From the NCBI GenBank assembly GCA_964406605.1, contig CAYOSF010000003.1:124001-188000 (forward strand): 64,000 nt of DNA, read 5' to 3'. The position numbers were made by a program, and so were the translations under genes. Origin of the DNA: CAYOSF01 sp964406605 (GTDB lineage Bacteria; Chloroflexota; Dehalococcoidia; DSTF01; RBG-16-68-14). Each line of letters opens with the position of its first letter. Position 1 is the first letter of the stretch. Below the pieces are notes generated by a model, which had not been told where the DNA came from, did not search any database, and worked only from the letters and a program-made list of their open reading frames with translations. Below are positions 16,701-24,524 of the stretch, piece by piece.

Positions 16701-18643
16701 CCCAGCTCCTCGTCGAACAGCGTATCGTAGTAGCGGGTCGTGACCGGAAAGATCGTCGGCGCGCGAGGGATCGTCTGCGAGAGGCGGTCGCTGCTCAGAA
16801 TGATGTAGTCGGCCGCGTCCAGGTTCGATACCAGCTTCTCCACCTTCTCCTCGGTGTCTCGATCGAAGTTCTCGAACGATACCCGCTCGTACTGGCTGAT
16901 ATCGCCCATGCCGGGAATGCCCAGCGGCAGCGAGTCGTCCCAATGCTCGTTGCTGATGGTGGCGCCTGCCGGGATGTTGGCGTAGATCCAGCGCGAGGCT
17001 TCCACGCGGGTCACCGGCTTTGAGTAGATGTGGAAGTAGGCGAGTCCCCACAGCACCGTGAGCACGGGCACGGCGACGGCGACCGTGCGCGCGACGACTC
17101 CCAACGCACCCCGTCCGCCCCAAGCAGCCCCCGAAGCTACGGGCGCCTCGACACGGGCGGCCGGCGCGACCGGCATGGCGCCTCGCAATTGGCGCAGGCG
17201 GCCCGCCAGCGTGTCCGGCAACTCGGATCGCTCAGCCCACGACCAGAGGGCGAAGAGCAGAGCGGCCGCGAAGACCGCCAGCGTGGGGTAGAGGGGCAGG
17301 AAGTAGCGCATGTAGAGCGTGAATTGCGCTCCCATGAACAGGAAGTAGCCTGCCACGAAGGCAAGCGGAACCAGCAGCGCCAGCTCCCTGCGGGCGAAGG
17401 CGCGCCAGGCGATGTAGAGAAACCCCAGCCACGCCGCGATTCCCAGGGCCGGTCCCATACCCCAGACCACCATCTGCTGCAAGGGCCAGACCCACGGCGT
17501 CCGTCCGATCCACTGCACGTTCGGAGGCCAGCGGGAGCTGCCGCTAAGCAGGTTCTGCTGCTCGATCTGGTCCTGGACGAAGGCCGGGCTCAGGTTGAAG
17601 ACGCGGCCGGCCCATTCGGTGAGGGTCCCGCAGTTGTTGCCGGCGCACTCGAAATCGTCTCTGAAGATCGCGACATCTCCCCAGCCGGGCGTCTGGAACG
17701 CGTACGGCTGCGCAACCCGAAAGGCGATGAACGCGAGGACGAGGGCGAGGACGACGCCGATCGCCGCGCGCCCCACCGAGCGCCGAGGTCCGCTGAGATC
17801 GACATCGCTCTCCCGGCTTGGGCTGGGTCGCCACAGCTCGCGCAGGAAGGGCTCGATCGTCGGCCAGGCCCGGATCACCGCGGCCAGCACCACCACCGGC
17901 ACGAGCGAGACGGCGGTCAGCTTCGAGGCAGTCGCCAGTCCCACCGTCAGCCCGGCCAGGCCATAGTCCACCCAGCGTCCGTCCTGAGCGATACGCACGG
18001 CGAAGTACACCGCCGCCGTGCCGAAGAACGTCATGAATGGATCGACGACGAAGAAATGGGAGTGCTGGATGGGCAGCGCCGCGAACGCGTACAGCAGCGC
18101 TGCCACCAACCCGACCCGCGACCTGAAGAGGCGGCTCGCGAGGAGAAAGACGAAGATGATGGTTCCGATGTCCACCAGGCCGCTCAGCGTGCGCCCGACG
18201 CTGAAGATACCGCCGTACCCGGCGCGGTCGCCGAAGCCGAGATGGCCGGACAGATTGGCGCCGATCTTCCCCAGGAAGACCGGCGCGGTGCCATAGACGA
18301 AGCTGTTCGCTTCGGCAGGCGGGTTGTATGGGTTCAGCGGCGACGTGTCCGTATTGAAGTAGGCGCTGAGGCTACCCGGCACCTCCATCTTGCTGGTGAC
18401 GTCTACGATGTGCCGCTCATCGGGGTGGAGGCCCGGGCTGCCGTCCCAACTGAACGCCGTCAGCCGCAGCAATCCCGCGAGAACCAGGATGATGCCTAGT
18501 GCGACGGCGGTGAGCAACCCCTCCGGCACGACCACGGACCATGGGGTAGCGAACGCCCGCCTCAGTGCGCCGGGGGCGGCCCCGCCCAGTGGCTCGACCA
18601 AGTTTGGCGAGGTCTCACGCTGAGGCGGTCTTGCTTCGCTCAT
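13775..18643 (-). CDS. giant membrane protein: GT-C glycosyltransferase fused to YYY/DUF2298 module
   Basis: 1,622 residues with more than twenty hydrophobic segments. The N-terminal half (about 40-690) looks like an ArnT/PMT-type GT-C transferase: an early acidic motif LHPDERHIVD after the first helix, then membrane helices and a soluble region with NIPAGATISNEHWDDSLP. The C-terminal half from about residue 730 is the Chlor_Arch_YYY (DUF2298) module; its name-giving motif appears as GGYLNYYYFGQF, followed by FPYFSFLFADLHAHMMAIP. Such proteins are known from Chloroflexi and archaea and probably glycosylate a surface component, though the acceptor is unknown. It is a stand-alone gene upstream of the thiamine operon's promoter. 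Confidence 0.85.
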   Translation of the reverse strand: MSEARPPQRETSPNLVEPLGGAAPGALRRAFATPWSVVVPEGLLTAVALGIILVLAGLLRLTAFSWDGSPGLHPDERHIVDVTSKMEVPGSLSAYFNTDTSPLNPYNPPAEANSFVYGTAPVFLGKIGANLSGHLGFGDRAGYGGIFSVGRTLSGLVDIGTIIFVFLLASRLFRSRVGLVAALLYAFAALPIQHSHFFVVDPFMTFFGTAAVYFAVRIAQDGRWVDYGLAGLTVGLATASKLTAVSLVPVVVLAAVIRAWPTIEPFLRELWRPSPSRESDVDLSGPRRSVGRAAIGVVLALVLAFIAFRVAQPYAFQTPGWGDVAIFRDDFECAGNNCGTLTEWAGRVFNLSPAFVQDQIEQQNLLSGSSRWPPNVQWIGRTPWVWPLQQMVVWGMGPALGIAAWLGFLYIAWRAFARRELALLVPLAFVAGYFLFMGAQFTLYMRYFLPLYPTLAVFAAALLFALWSWAERSELPDTLAGRLRQLRGAMPVAPAARVEAPVASGAAWGGRGALGVVARTVAVAVPVLTVLWGLAYFHIYSKPVTRVEASRWIYANIPAGATISNEHWDDSLPLGIPGMGDISQYERVSFENFDRDTEEKVEKLVSNLDAADYIILSSDRLSQTIPRAPTIFPVTTRYYDTLFDEELGFELEKEFTSYPTIFGIEIPDSGAEEAWTVYDHPPVHIFKKTAEYSHDRAVEVLGANAFVDSLDLSPEEAGRNALMLRPDDLETQREGGTFTSIFNEDSIPNRIPLWTWLFVIEVISLAALPVGLLLFRALPDRGYLLTKPLGFLTLGYLVWLGASVGVFDFSRVAIALMLVLMLLVGGGVAYLTRNDLRDFVRQHWRSILLWEALFLGAFVAFYIIRLNDPDLWHPGRGGEKPMDFAYLNAIIRSTTLPPYDPWLAGGYLNYYYFGQFLTATLTKFTGILPEVAYNLAVPLFFALTVAATYSLVFNLAEATRRFVRRRPRGGRIAPSGPVIAGLGAVLLVAIVGNLGGARQLVDNLSAISPWHTDTPVLGGAVAALGGMKAALFDGADLNLPTDWYWASSRMMPPTNAITEFPYFSFLFADLHAHMMAIPFAVTSLAVGAAVVLHSTRLLRESDVFRRWAGWGLVAVLALVIGALRWINSWDYPPFMIMGVVAIVIAERAGEGRFSLPMLGRAALKAIVLVALSVIFFLPFQANYELPATGFQEMPNRETTPFHQYLSHFGVFLFLTGGFLAFLTVRSARRLDGGNLLAMLTAAFFTLMVVAAVVVGTIGWVLDRTPLPLTVTGLSGLDFLRDMGAGILGPLPGPSPVKGSTDAAGQSFATPVVAFALGGLALLALLAWFGLRRMRHDGPVRLFVLSMLAMALILSAGVEVAVLNPDIQRMNTVFKFYLHIWILLAVAAAFGTWYVLDVVRPRVPLRVPTLRLRLADAIIPAFAVCVVGFVLTALVYPVFATPQRVQDRFTNETAIRPRTDNGLAYMQGAVYGDQGVDLNLADDYVAIQWLRHNVQGSPAIIEGITPNYRWGSRFSINTGLPAVAAWGWHEEQQRAMFVDVVKARLAEVELFYNTTDTREAQRTIKRYDVRYVIVGALERLYFSEEGIAKLESGLGGMLKLVFQAGQTRIYEVVEDVPLVSTGP

Positions 18644-18934
18644 GAGAACGGGGACGTCCGAACGGTCTCATACTCCAGCAAGCTACGCCTGTTGGTGCAT
18701 GCGGCCTCGCTGCCGGGTCGCGAAAGGGGGGCTCGACATCGCATCGAAACGAGTCCGGCTTCACCTCTCCGGTCACCGACCTCATCGCCGATGGGATGTA
18801 GCCGTTGCCGGCGATGGAGAAGGTGCTGAAGAAGGCCACCATCAGCGGCAACGTTGCGGGCGCCGCATGGCAAAATGGCGACCTTCGAGCTTCCGGTACG
18901 GGCTTTCTGCGCTTTCGGTCGTTTGGATGCCAGG

Positions 18935-19948
18935 TTACCATCCTCGTTCGGCCACCAGGGCGCAGAGATCGGCCATTCGGCAGGCGTATCCCCACTCGTT
19001 GTCGTACCATGCCGCCACCTTTACCAGGTTGCCTGCCACCACGTTGGTCACAGGCGCGTGCACGATGGAGGAGTGCTCGTCTCCCTTCATATCCATCGAG
19101 ACAACGTGCTCCTCCACGACGTCCAGGATCCCCTTCATGCGCTCCGACGCGGCGTCCCGCATGGCATCGTTCACCGCCTCCGGCGTCGTGTCCTGTTCGG
19201 TCAGGCACACCACCTCGACGATCGATACCGTCGGCGTGGGCACGCGGTAGGCGAGGCCGTCCAGCTTCCCCTCGATCTCCGGGATGACGAGCCGGAGGGC
19301 GCGGGCCGCGCCGGTGGTGAATGGCACGATGTTCATCGCGGCCGCCCGGGCCTCGCGCAGGTCCTTGTGCGCGACATCGAGGACGCGCTGGCTATTTGTG
19401 TAGGCGTGCACCGTGGTCATCTGACCTTTGACGATGCCGAAGTTGTCGAGGAGCACCTTCACGGGCGGCGCCAGCCCGTTGGTGGTGCAGGAAGCGTTGG
19501 AGATGATGTGGTGATTGGCCGGATCGTACTCGTCGTCATTCACCCCAAGGACCAGTGTCTTGTCCTCGTTCTTCGCGGGCGCCGAGATGATGACCTTTCG
19601 CACCGTGTCTCCCAGGTGAGCGCGTGCCTGCTCGGCCTCCCTGAACAGACCGGTCGATTCGACGACGATATCGGCGCCGACGCTGCTCCAGGGGATGTCG
19701 CCGGGCTCGTGCTCAGCGAAGACCGGGATGGACCGGCCGTCTACGGAGATGGACCCGTCACCGGCCTCGACGGTCCCATTGAACCGGCCGTAGTTCGAGT
19801 CGTACTTCAGCAGGTGGGCGTTGGTCTTGGCGTCGACCAGATCGTTCACGGCGACGACCTCTAGGTTGCCGGCCTGCCGGTCCCGAATCGCCTTGAGCAC
19901 CTGCCGTCCTATCCGCCCGAATCCGTTGATGCCGACCTTGGCTGCCAT
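18935..19948 (-). CDS. gap: glyceraldehyde-3-phosphate dehydrogenase
   Basis: 337 residues, the usual length. Cytosolic glycolytic enzyme oxidising glyceraldehyde 3-phosphate with NAD and phosphate. Visible are GINGFGRIGR for NAD binding, VAVNDLVD with the NAD-selecting Asp, the catalytic Cys in SNASCTTNG, the His in TTVHAYTNSQ and WYDNEWGYACRM near the end. The second Cys usually four residues after the catalytic one is Gly here. AGGAGG lies just before the ATG. The 291 bases between this gene's stop and the next gene (18644-18934) hold nothing I can support. Confidence 0.95.
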   Translation of the reverse strand: MAAKVGINGFGRIGRQVLKAIRDRQAGNLEVVAVNDLVDAKTNAHLLKYDSNYGRFNGTVEAGDGSISVDGRSIPVFAEHEPGDIPWSSVGADIVVESTGLFREAEQARAHLGDTVRKVIISAPAKNEDKTLVLGVNDDEYDPANHHIISNASCTTNGLAPPVKVLLDNFGIVKGQMTTVHAYTNSQRVLDVAHKDLREARAAAMNIVPFTTGAARALRLVIPEIEGKLDGLAYRVPTPTVSIVEVVCLTEQDTTPEAVNDAMRDAASERMKGILDVVEEHVVSMDMKGDEHSSIVHAPVTNVVAGNLVKVAAWYDNEWGYACRMADLCALVAERGW

Positions 19949-20033
19949 GGTGAGTCCTCCTAGCGGGCCTGTTGATTCCCTTCTGAGCCGACTCCATCAT
20001 AGCGCAGGCCGGGCTCGAAGGTCACCGGGGCGG

Positions 20034-20720
20034 CTACTGTCGGCTCTTGGGCTTCCCGGCCGCACCCGCGGTCTGGCGGAGCTGGTCGATGAACTCCGAG
20101 GCGTGCTGCTTGGAGAGCTCGCCGGGCAGGCAGCCGAAGGTGGCGCGGCAGCGCTCTTCGACCTTCGCGTCGCTCCCGTCCGGTAGGTCCCGGCCGATGG
20201 AATAGATCGCCTTCACCTGGGACGAGGTGGCCGGCGCCTTCCCGCGGTCCCGCACCACCTTCAGGTTGCGGCGCGCCACCGGGGAATCCACGACGCGCCG
20301 TTGCCCCCGTGCCCCGTCCGGTCGCGCGTCCCGCTGGACGGAACCGGTGGACGAACGGCGGTCACGCGCTTCGGGGAGATCCCGCTCCTCGGCAGAGAAA
20401 TCGAAGTCCTCGCAGAACTGGGTGCCGAACCCGAGAGCCGCGAGCGCCCGGCCAAGCGCTTTGGTCTCGGCCTTCTCGATGAAGTCCTTGAAGTCGTCGA
20501 CCGTCTCGCTGCCCCAGCCGGTCGCCGCCCCGCCTCCCGGTATGGCGACTCGCGCCCGAAAGAGGGCCAGCCCCTCCCCGTGTTTCACCAGTTCCGTCTC
20601 GATCAGGGCGTCCGGATGCTCGGTCCGGAGCCATAGCAGGCGCCACTTCACCTCCAGGTAGTCCTTGCCGTTGAGGTCGGTCAGGAACTTGCTGGCGTCG
20701 AAATCTTTCTCTGACATCAT
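20034..20720 (-). CDS. putative Rad52/Erf-like single-strand annealing protein
   Basis: 228 residues from the tandem ATG at 20720/20717, preceded by GGGGGTGGG. Residues 1-105 resemble phage-type annealing proteins: KDYLEVKWRLLWLRTEHPD, then a beta-rich section, then EKAETKALGRALAALGFGTQ, which matches the helix with Thr/Arg and Leu-Gly-Phe-Gly seen in Rad52/Erf-type proteins. A basic, low-complexity linker follows. The last 50 residues (SSQVKAIYSIGRDL, ELSKQHASEFIDQLRQ) are a small domain often attached to phage recombination proteins. A strong promoter overlapping a LexA-like box lies 30 bases upstream. Divergent from a tyrosine recombinase. The family call is from pattern only. Confidence 0.55.
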   Translation of the reverse strand: MMSEKDFDASKFLTDLNGKDYLEVKWRLLWLRTEHPDALIETELVKHGEGLALFRARVAIPGGGAATGWGSETVDDFKDFIEKAETKALGRALAALGFGTQFCEDFDFSAEERDLPEARDRRSSTGSVQRDARPDGARGQRRVVDSPVARRNLKVVRDRGKAPATSSQVKAIYSIGRDLPDGSDAKVEERCRATFGCLPGELSKQHASEFIDQLRQTAGAAGKPKSRQ

Positions 20721-20748
20721 CCCACCCCCGTTCCAAGGAATCGCCCAG

Positions 20749-20777
20749 AGAATACATGTTCTATCGCCGCTTGTCAA
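20749..20777 (-). promoter_or_regulatory. promoter with LexA-box-like operator for the annealing-protein gene
   Basis: TTGACA (20772-20777), 17-base spacer, TATTCT (20749-20754) on the minus strand. The -10 overlaps GAAC-ATGT-ATTC (20750-20761), one base from the Gram-positive/actinobacterial LexA box GAAC-N4-GTTC. The promoter at 51950 has the same -35, spacing and -10 and a perfect box. Confidence 0.6.
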
Positions 20778-21036
20778 CCCCCAGGCGGTCCGTCCACGGA
20801 AAGGGCCGCGGCCGGATGCGGGGTGCTGGGAGCGGAGAGCGCGCCGGGACGGCCGGCGAGACCGTGGGCGGGCGGCCGCCGCTCCTCGCGAGCGATCCGC
20901 GGCCCCGGTCCGCGCGACGTCCGTGGGGGGGGGAGAGAATGGTCATCGACGCAGCGCGTTAGCAGATCATTTCCCCGCGGCGGCCGGTTGTGGAAAGTTT
21001 TCTCGGAAATCTTTATGTCCCAAGGGTGCTGCCGTC
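20778..21036. other. GC-rich intergenic stretch without a gene
   Basis: Between the two divergent promoters lie about 260 bases of very GC-rich sequence, including an uninterrupted run of nine G at 20925-20933. I find no gene, RNA or clear hairpin here. The G-run is a likely spot for sequencing error or slippage. Confidence 0.5.
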
Positions 21037-21065
21037 TGGACAGATCGCTGTCGGCTGATTACAAT
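21037..21065 (+). promoter_or_regulatory. promoter of the tyrosine recombinase gene
   Basis: TGGACA (21037-21042), 17-base spacer, TACAAT (21060-21065), about 65 bases before the chosen start codon. Confidence 0.55.
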
Positions 21066-21130
21066 TGGCTCGACATCCCCAGGCCCCGTTAGGACGATAC
21101 GCGCTCAGCATGAGAGGTGAGGTCAGCGTC

Positions 21131-22042
21131 ATGGACGACCGCATCGGCCACTTCCTTCACTTCCTGTCGGCAGAGAAAGGAGCCTCCGACAACACCGTTG
21201 CCGCCTACCGAAACGATCTCTCGCAGTTCCATTCGTTCCTCTCAACGCTCAACCTGAACGGGGACAATCCTGATTGGACGTGCGTCAAGAAGGAGACCAT
21301 CGTTGCCTACGTCCTCGAGTTGAAGGAACGGCGCTACGCGGAGGCCTCCGTGGCCCGCAAGGTAGCGGCGGTGAAATCGTTCTTCCAGTTTCTGCAGGCG
21401 GAGGGATGCATCCGAGGCAACCCAACGGAAACGCTGGAATCGCCGCGGGTGGGCAAGTCTCTGCCCAAGCCGCTGACCGTCCAGCAGGTCGACGAGTTGT
21501 TGGAGCAGCCGTCGAGGCGCAAGACACCGGAGGCGCTGCGCGACCGGGCCATGCTGGAGTTGCTCTACGCTACGGGCCTCCGCGTGACCGAGTTGGTCTC
21601 CTTGAACTTGGACAGTATCTCGCTGGACTCTCATAGCCCGAGCGCGCGATGCCTGGGCAAGGGCGCGAAGGAGCGATCGGTCCCCATCCACGAGCAGGCG
21701 ATGCGCGCCCTGGTCAACTACCTCAATGACGGCCGCTGCCGGCTGGTGAAGAACAAGAAGGAGCGCGCTCTCTTCGTCAACCGGCGCGGCGAGCGGTTGA
21801 CCCGCCAGGGCTTCTGGCTCATCCTCAAGCAGTACGCCAGAGAGGCCCGCATCGAAGGGCCCGTCACCCCCCATTCCTTGCGCCACAGTTTTGCCACCCA
21901 TATGCTGAGGGGCGGTGCCCCGCTGCGCAGCGTGCAAGAGCTCCTCGGCCATGCCAACATCTCCACCACCCAGGTGTACACGCAGATCACGGACGACCAC
22001 GTGCGTCGAGTGTACGAACAGGCCCACCCCCGCGCCCGCTAG
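21131..22042 (+). CDS. tyrosine recombinase, XerC/XerD type
   Basis: 303 residues from the ATG at 21131, which has GAGGTGAGG upstream; an in-frame ATG at 21110 is less well supported. Residues 1-85 are a SAM-like core-binding domain (LSAEKGASDNTVAAYRNDL). The catalytic domain has all active residues: Arg in ATGLRVTELVSL, Lys in GKGAKERSVP, HSLRHSFATH with His and Arg, GHANISTTQ with His, and nucleophile Tyr in VYTQI. Length and sequence fit chromosome-dimer resolvases XerC/D as well as small integrases. No partner recombinase or att pair is seen next to it. It is divergent from the annealing-protein gene, so both may form a recombination pair. Confidence 0.88.
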   Translation: MDDRIGHFLHFLSAEKGASDNTVAAYRNDLSQFHSFLSTLNLNGDNPDWTCVKKETIVAYVLELKERRYAEASVARKVAAVKSFFQFLQAEGCIRGNPTETLESPRVGKSLPKPLTVQQVDELLEQPSRRKTPEALRDRAMLELLYATGLRVTELVSLNLDSISLDSHSPSARCLGKGAKERSVPIHEQAMRALVNYLNDGRCRLVKNKKERALFVNRRGERLTRQGFWLILKQYAREARIEGPVTPHSLRHSFATHMLRGGAPLRSVQELLGHANISTTQVYTQITDDHVRRVYEQAHPRAR

Positions 22043-23978
22043 ACCGGGCGTCCGATACCGCACACACCGGAACCGCGCCCTCCGAAGCGCGGTTCTGGCT
22101 TTGCTGGCCGTCGTCGTCTTGGCAGGGGCCTGCGACGGCGGGTCGCCGCCACGTGAGCCGACGGCCACAACGGTCGGGCCGACGGCCGTTCTGCCCTCGA
22201 CCGGCCGCGACGAGCCGCGTCAGCGCGACCTGATCGATCTGGCCCAGAGACTGCGCGGTCTTGCCGATGCGCCGCGGCAGGTCCAGCTCCCCACGCCCGC
22301 GCCCGGCGCCGTGCAGGAGTTCGACGTAGTCGTGTTGCCCTCGGACCCGGAGGAGGCGCCGCAGGTCCGGACCGCGTTCGCCACCCTCCGTGCGGTGTCC
22401 GAGCACGCCTACCTGTTCGTCGAGGAGGGGGCCGACGTGGACGACGCGGAGGTCGACGACGCCGTCCGTGCCTTCGAGGAGGAGGTCTGGCCGGTCGTCA
22501 CCGCCACCTTCGGGCTGCCGCCCACGCCCGGTGTGGACGGAGACCCGCGCATCGTCATCCTGCACGCCGATCTGGGCTCCGCCGTCGGCGGTTACGTCAG
22601 CCACGACGACGCCTACCCGAGCGAGGTGGTCCCCAACAGCAACCAGCGAGAGATGGTCTACCTGGATCTGGGCGTCAGGCCTCTGGGCTCGGCCGGCTAC
22701 GCGCGGGTGCTCGCCCACGAGCTCCAACACTTGGTCCAGCTTAGGCTGGACGCCGACGAGGCGACGTGGGTGAGTGAGGGCCTCGCGGAGGTCGCGGCGG
22801 ACCTGGTGAGCGAGAGCCCGCGTGAGTACGAATCGTTCCTCGATCAGCCGGATACCCAGCTCAACGCCTGGGCGGCCGGCGGGGACAGCGGCGCCCACTA
22901 CGGGGCGAGCGGCCTCTTCTTCGACTACCTGCTGGAGCAGACTGGGGGCGACCCGGGCGAACTCGCCGCGGAGGACGCCGACGGCGTGGACGGGGTGCGG
23001 GCCTTCCTGCGGGCGGTCGGCTCGGGCCGGTCGTTTGCCGAGCTCGTGGCCGACTGGGCCATCGCCAACTTCCTGGATGAGCCCGATGGACCGTACGGCT
23101 ATCGCGACCGAGACGTGAGCGCCCCCGGCGCGACAGCCATAGACGCCCTGGGGCAGCACGAAGGAGACGTTCACCAGTTCGCCGCCGACTACCTTGAGTT
23201 GAGTTCCGACGACTTCGACGGCGGCGTGGTCCTCGATTTCGAGGGGCAGACCGACGTGGCCGTTCTCGGCGCGCAAACGGCCGCCGATGTGGACGGCTCC
23301 TTCTGGTGGTCCGGCCGTGGCGACAGCATGGACGCGATGCTGACCAGGGAGCTGGACCTTACCGGCGTCGCGCAGGCGACCCTCACCTTCCGTACCTGGT
23401 ACGACATCGAACGCTGGTTCGACTACGGCTATGTGGTGGCGTCGCGGGACGACGGGCGCACCTGGGACGTGCTTGCCGGCAGCCAGACGACGACCGACGA
23501 CCCGCTGCAGGTGAGCTACGGCCCCGGCTACACCGGGCGCAGCGGGGGCGGGGAGGAGCCGCGCTGGGTGGACGAGACCATCGACCTCTCGGCCTACGCC
23601 GGCTCGCGGGTCCTCCTGCGCTTCGAGTACGTCACCGATGACAGCATGAACGAGCCCGGCTGGGCAATCGACGACGTGGCCGTGCCCGAGCTCGGCTTCC
23701 TGGACGATGCGGAGTCGGACGCGGGCGGCTGGCATCGGGAGGGCTTCCGGCGGCTGGCCGAGCCTCTGGCGCAGGACTTCGAGCTGCGTCTCATTACGTT
23801 AGGCACGGCGCCCGCGGTGGAAGAGATTGCGCTCGACGAGGAGAATCGGGCGCGGGTAGACCTGGCCGCGTTGGGCACCGAGTACGGCCGGGCCGTCCTC
23901 GTCATCCTGGGCGCGACAGAGGGAACGACGGAACCGGCGACCTACCGGTATGAGGTGTCGACGGCGCCCATCGAGTAG
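21951..23978 (+). CDS. secreted zinc metalloprotease, lipoprotein-like
   Basis: About 675 residues if the ATG at 21951 is used; that start lies inside the recombinase gene. No ATG or GTG is closer to the signal peptide; a TTG at 22101 is the other option, so the start is uncertain. The signal region RSAVLALLAVVVLAGAC ends in a lipobox Cys followed by a Pro/Thr-rich linker. The protease domain has HELQH near 22716-22730 and the third-ligand Glu in WVSEGLAEVAADL, a gluzincin pattern. The C-terminal half (VDGSFWWSGRGDSMD, WAIDDVAVPELG) resembles the MAM-like region of immune inhibitor A proteases. It should act outside the cell on proteins; substrate unknown. Confidence 0.75.
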   Translation: MPTSPPPRCTRRSRTTTCVECTNRPTPAPARPGVRYRTHRNRALRSAVLALLAVVVLAGACDGGSPPREPTATTVGPTAVLPSTGRDEPRQRDLIDLAQRLRGLADAPRQVQLPTPAPGAVQEFDVVVLPSDPEEAPQVRTAFATLRAVSEHAYLFVEEGADVDDAEVDDAVRAFEEEVWPVVTATFGLPPTPGVDGDPRIVILHADLGSAVGGYVSHDDAYPSEVVPNSNQREMVYLDLGVRPLGSAGYARVLAHELQHLVQLRLDADEATWVSEGLAEVAADLVSESPREYESFLDQPDTQLNAWAAGGDSGAHYGASGLFFDYLLEQTGGDPGELAAEDADGVDGVRAFLRAVGSGRSFAELVADWAIANFLDEPDGPYGYRDRDVSAPGATAIDALGQHEGDVHQFAADYLELSSDDFDGGVVLDFEGQTDVAVLGAQTAADVDGSFWWSGRGDSMDAMLTRELDLTGVAQATLTFRTWYDIERWFDYGYVVASRDDGRTWDVLAGSQTTTDDPLQVSYGPGYTGRSGGGEEPRWVDETIDLSAYAGSRVLLRFEYVTDDSMNEPGWAIDDVAVPELGFLDDAESDAGGWHREGFRRLAEPLAQDFELRLITLGTAPAVEEIALDEENRARVDLAALGTEYGRAVLVILGATEGTTEPATYRYEVSTAPIE

Positions 23979-24005
23979 AGTCGCCGGCATAGAAGGAGGA
24001 GCCTG

Positions 24006-24377
24006 ATGACCAAGCAAGTGTACCCGAACGACCTGCCGTACCCGTTCTCGGCCGCGGTGCGGACGGGCAACCTGCTCTTCGTCTCCGGCCAGGTCGGCCT
24101 GCGCGACGGCAAGGTGGTCGAGGGCATCGAGGCGCAGACGCGGGCCACGCTGGACAACATCCGCGACGTCCTGGCCCAGGCCGGCGCGACGCTGGAGGAC
24201 GTGGTGAAAGTCACCGTCTTCATCACCGACATGTCGCTCTGGCCGAAGATGAACGAGGTCTACGCGGAGTACTTCCCGCAGGAGCAACCCGCCCGTTCCG
24301 CCCTCGGCGCCACCGCCCTCGCCCTGCCGGAGCTGCTGGTGGAGATGGAGTGCATCGCGGAGGTGGGAACGGGGTAG
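24006..24377 (+). CDS. RidA-family enamine/imine deaminase
   Basis: 123 residues, typical. RidA proteins hydrolyse reactive enamine and imine intermediates and form cytosolic trimers. Diagnostic segments are PYPFSAAVRTGNLLFVSGQVG, the helix ATLDNIRDVLAQAGATLEDVVKVTVF (broken here by length limits into known parts), and PARSALGATALALPELLVEMECIA with the Arg that salt-bridges the substrate and the final Glu. AGAAGGAGGAG precedes the ATG. Located between the protease and the NACHT gene; no functional link is evident. Confidence 0.9.
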   Translation: MTKQVYPNDLPYPFSAAVRTGNLLFVSGQVGLRDGKVVEGIEAQTRATLDNIRDVLAQAGATLEDVVKVTVFITDMSLWPKMNEVYAEYFPQEQPARSALGATALALPELLVEMECIAEVGTG

Positions 24378-24429
24378 GCTCCGGGAGCTCGGCTTGCGTC
24401 ATCCGAGAACGTAGCATCCGGGCACGAGT

Positions 24430-24459
24430 TTGACCGGTCAGGAACCGCTCTGATACTCT
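24430..24459 (+). promoter_or_regulatory. candidate promoter of the NACHT gene
   Basis: TTGACC (24430-24435) followed after 16-18 bases by overlapping -10 candidates GATACT and TACTCT. About 65 bases before the GTG start. Confidence 0.45.
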
Positions 24460-24524
24460 CGTGAGTACAACAGCTAGACTGGCGTCTGCCGTCTCCAGCC
24501 AAGCGGACGGAAGGAGGCCTGGCC

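Noticed and set aside
18644..18934. Possible small genes between the giant membrane protein and GAPDH
   Set aside because: No start with a ribosome-binding site and no recognisable sequence; left as spacer.
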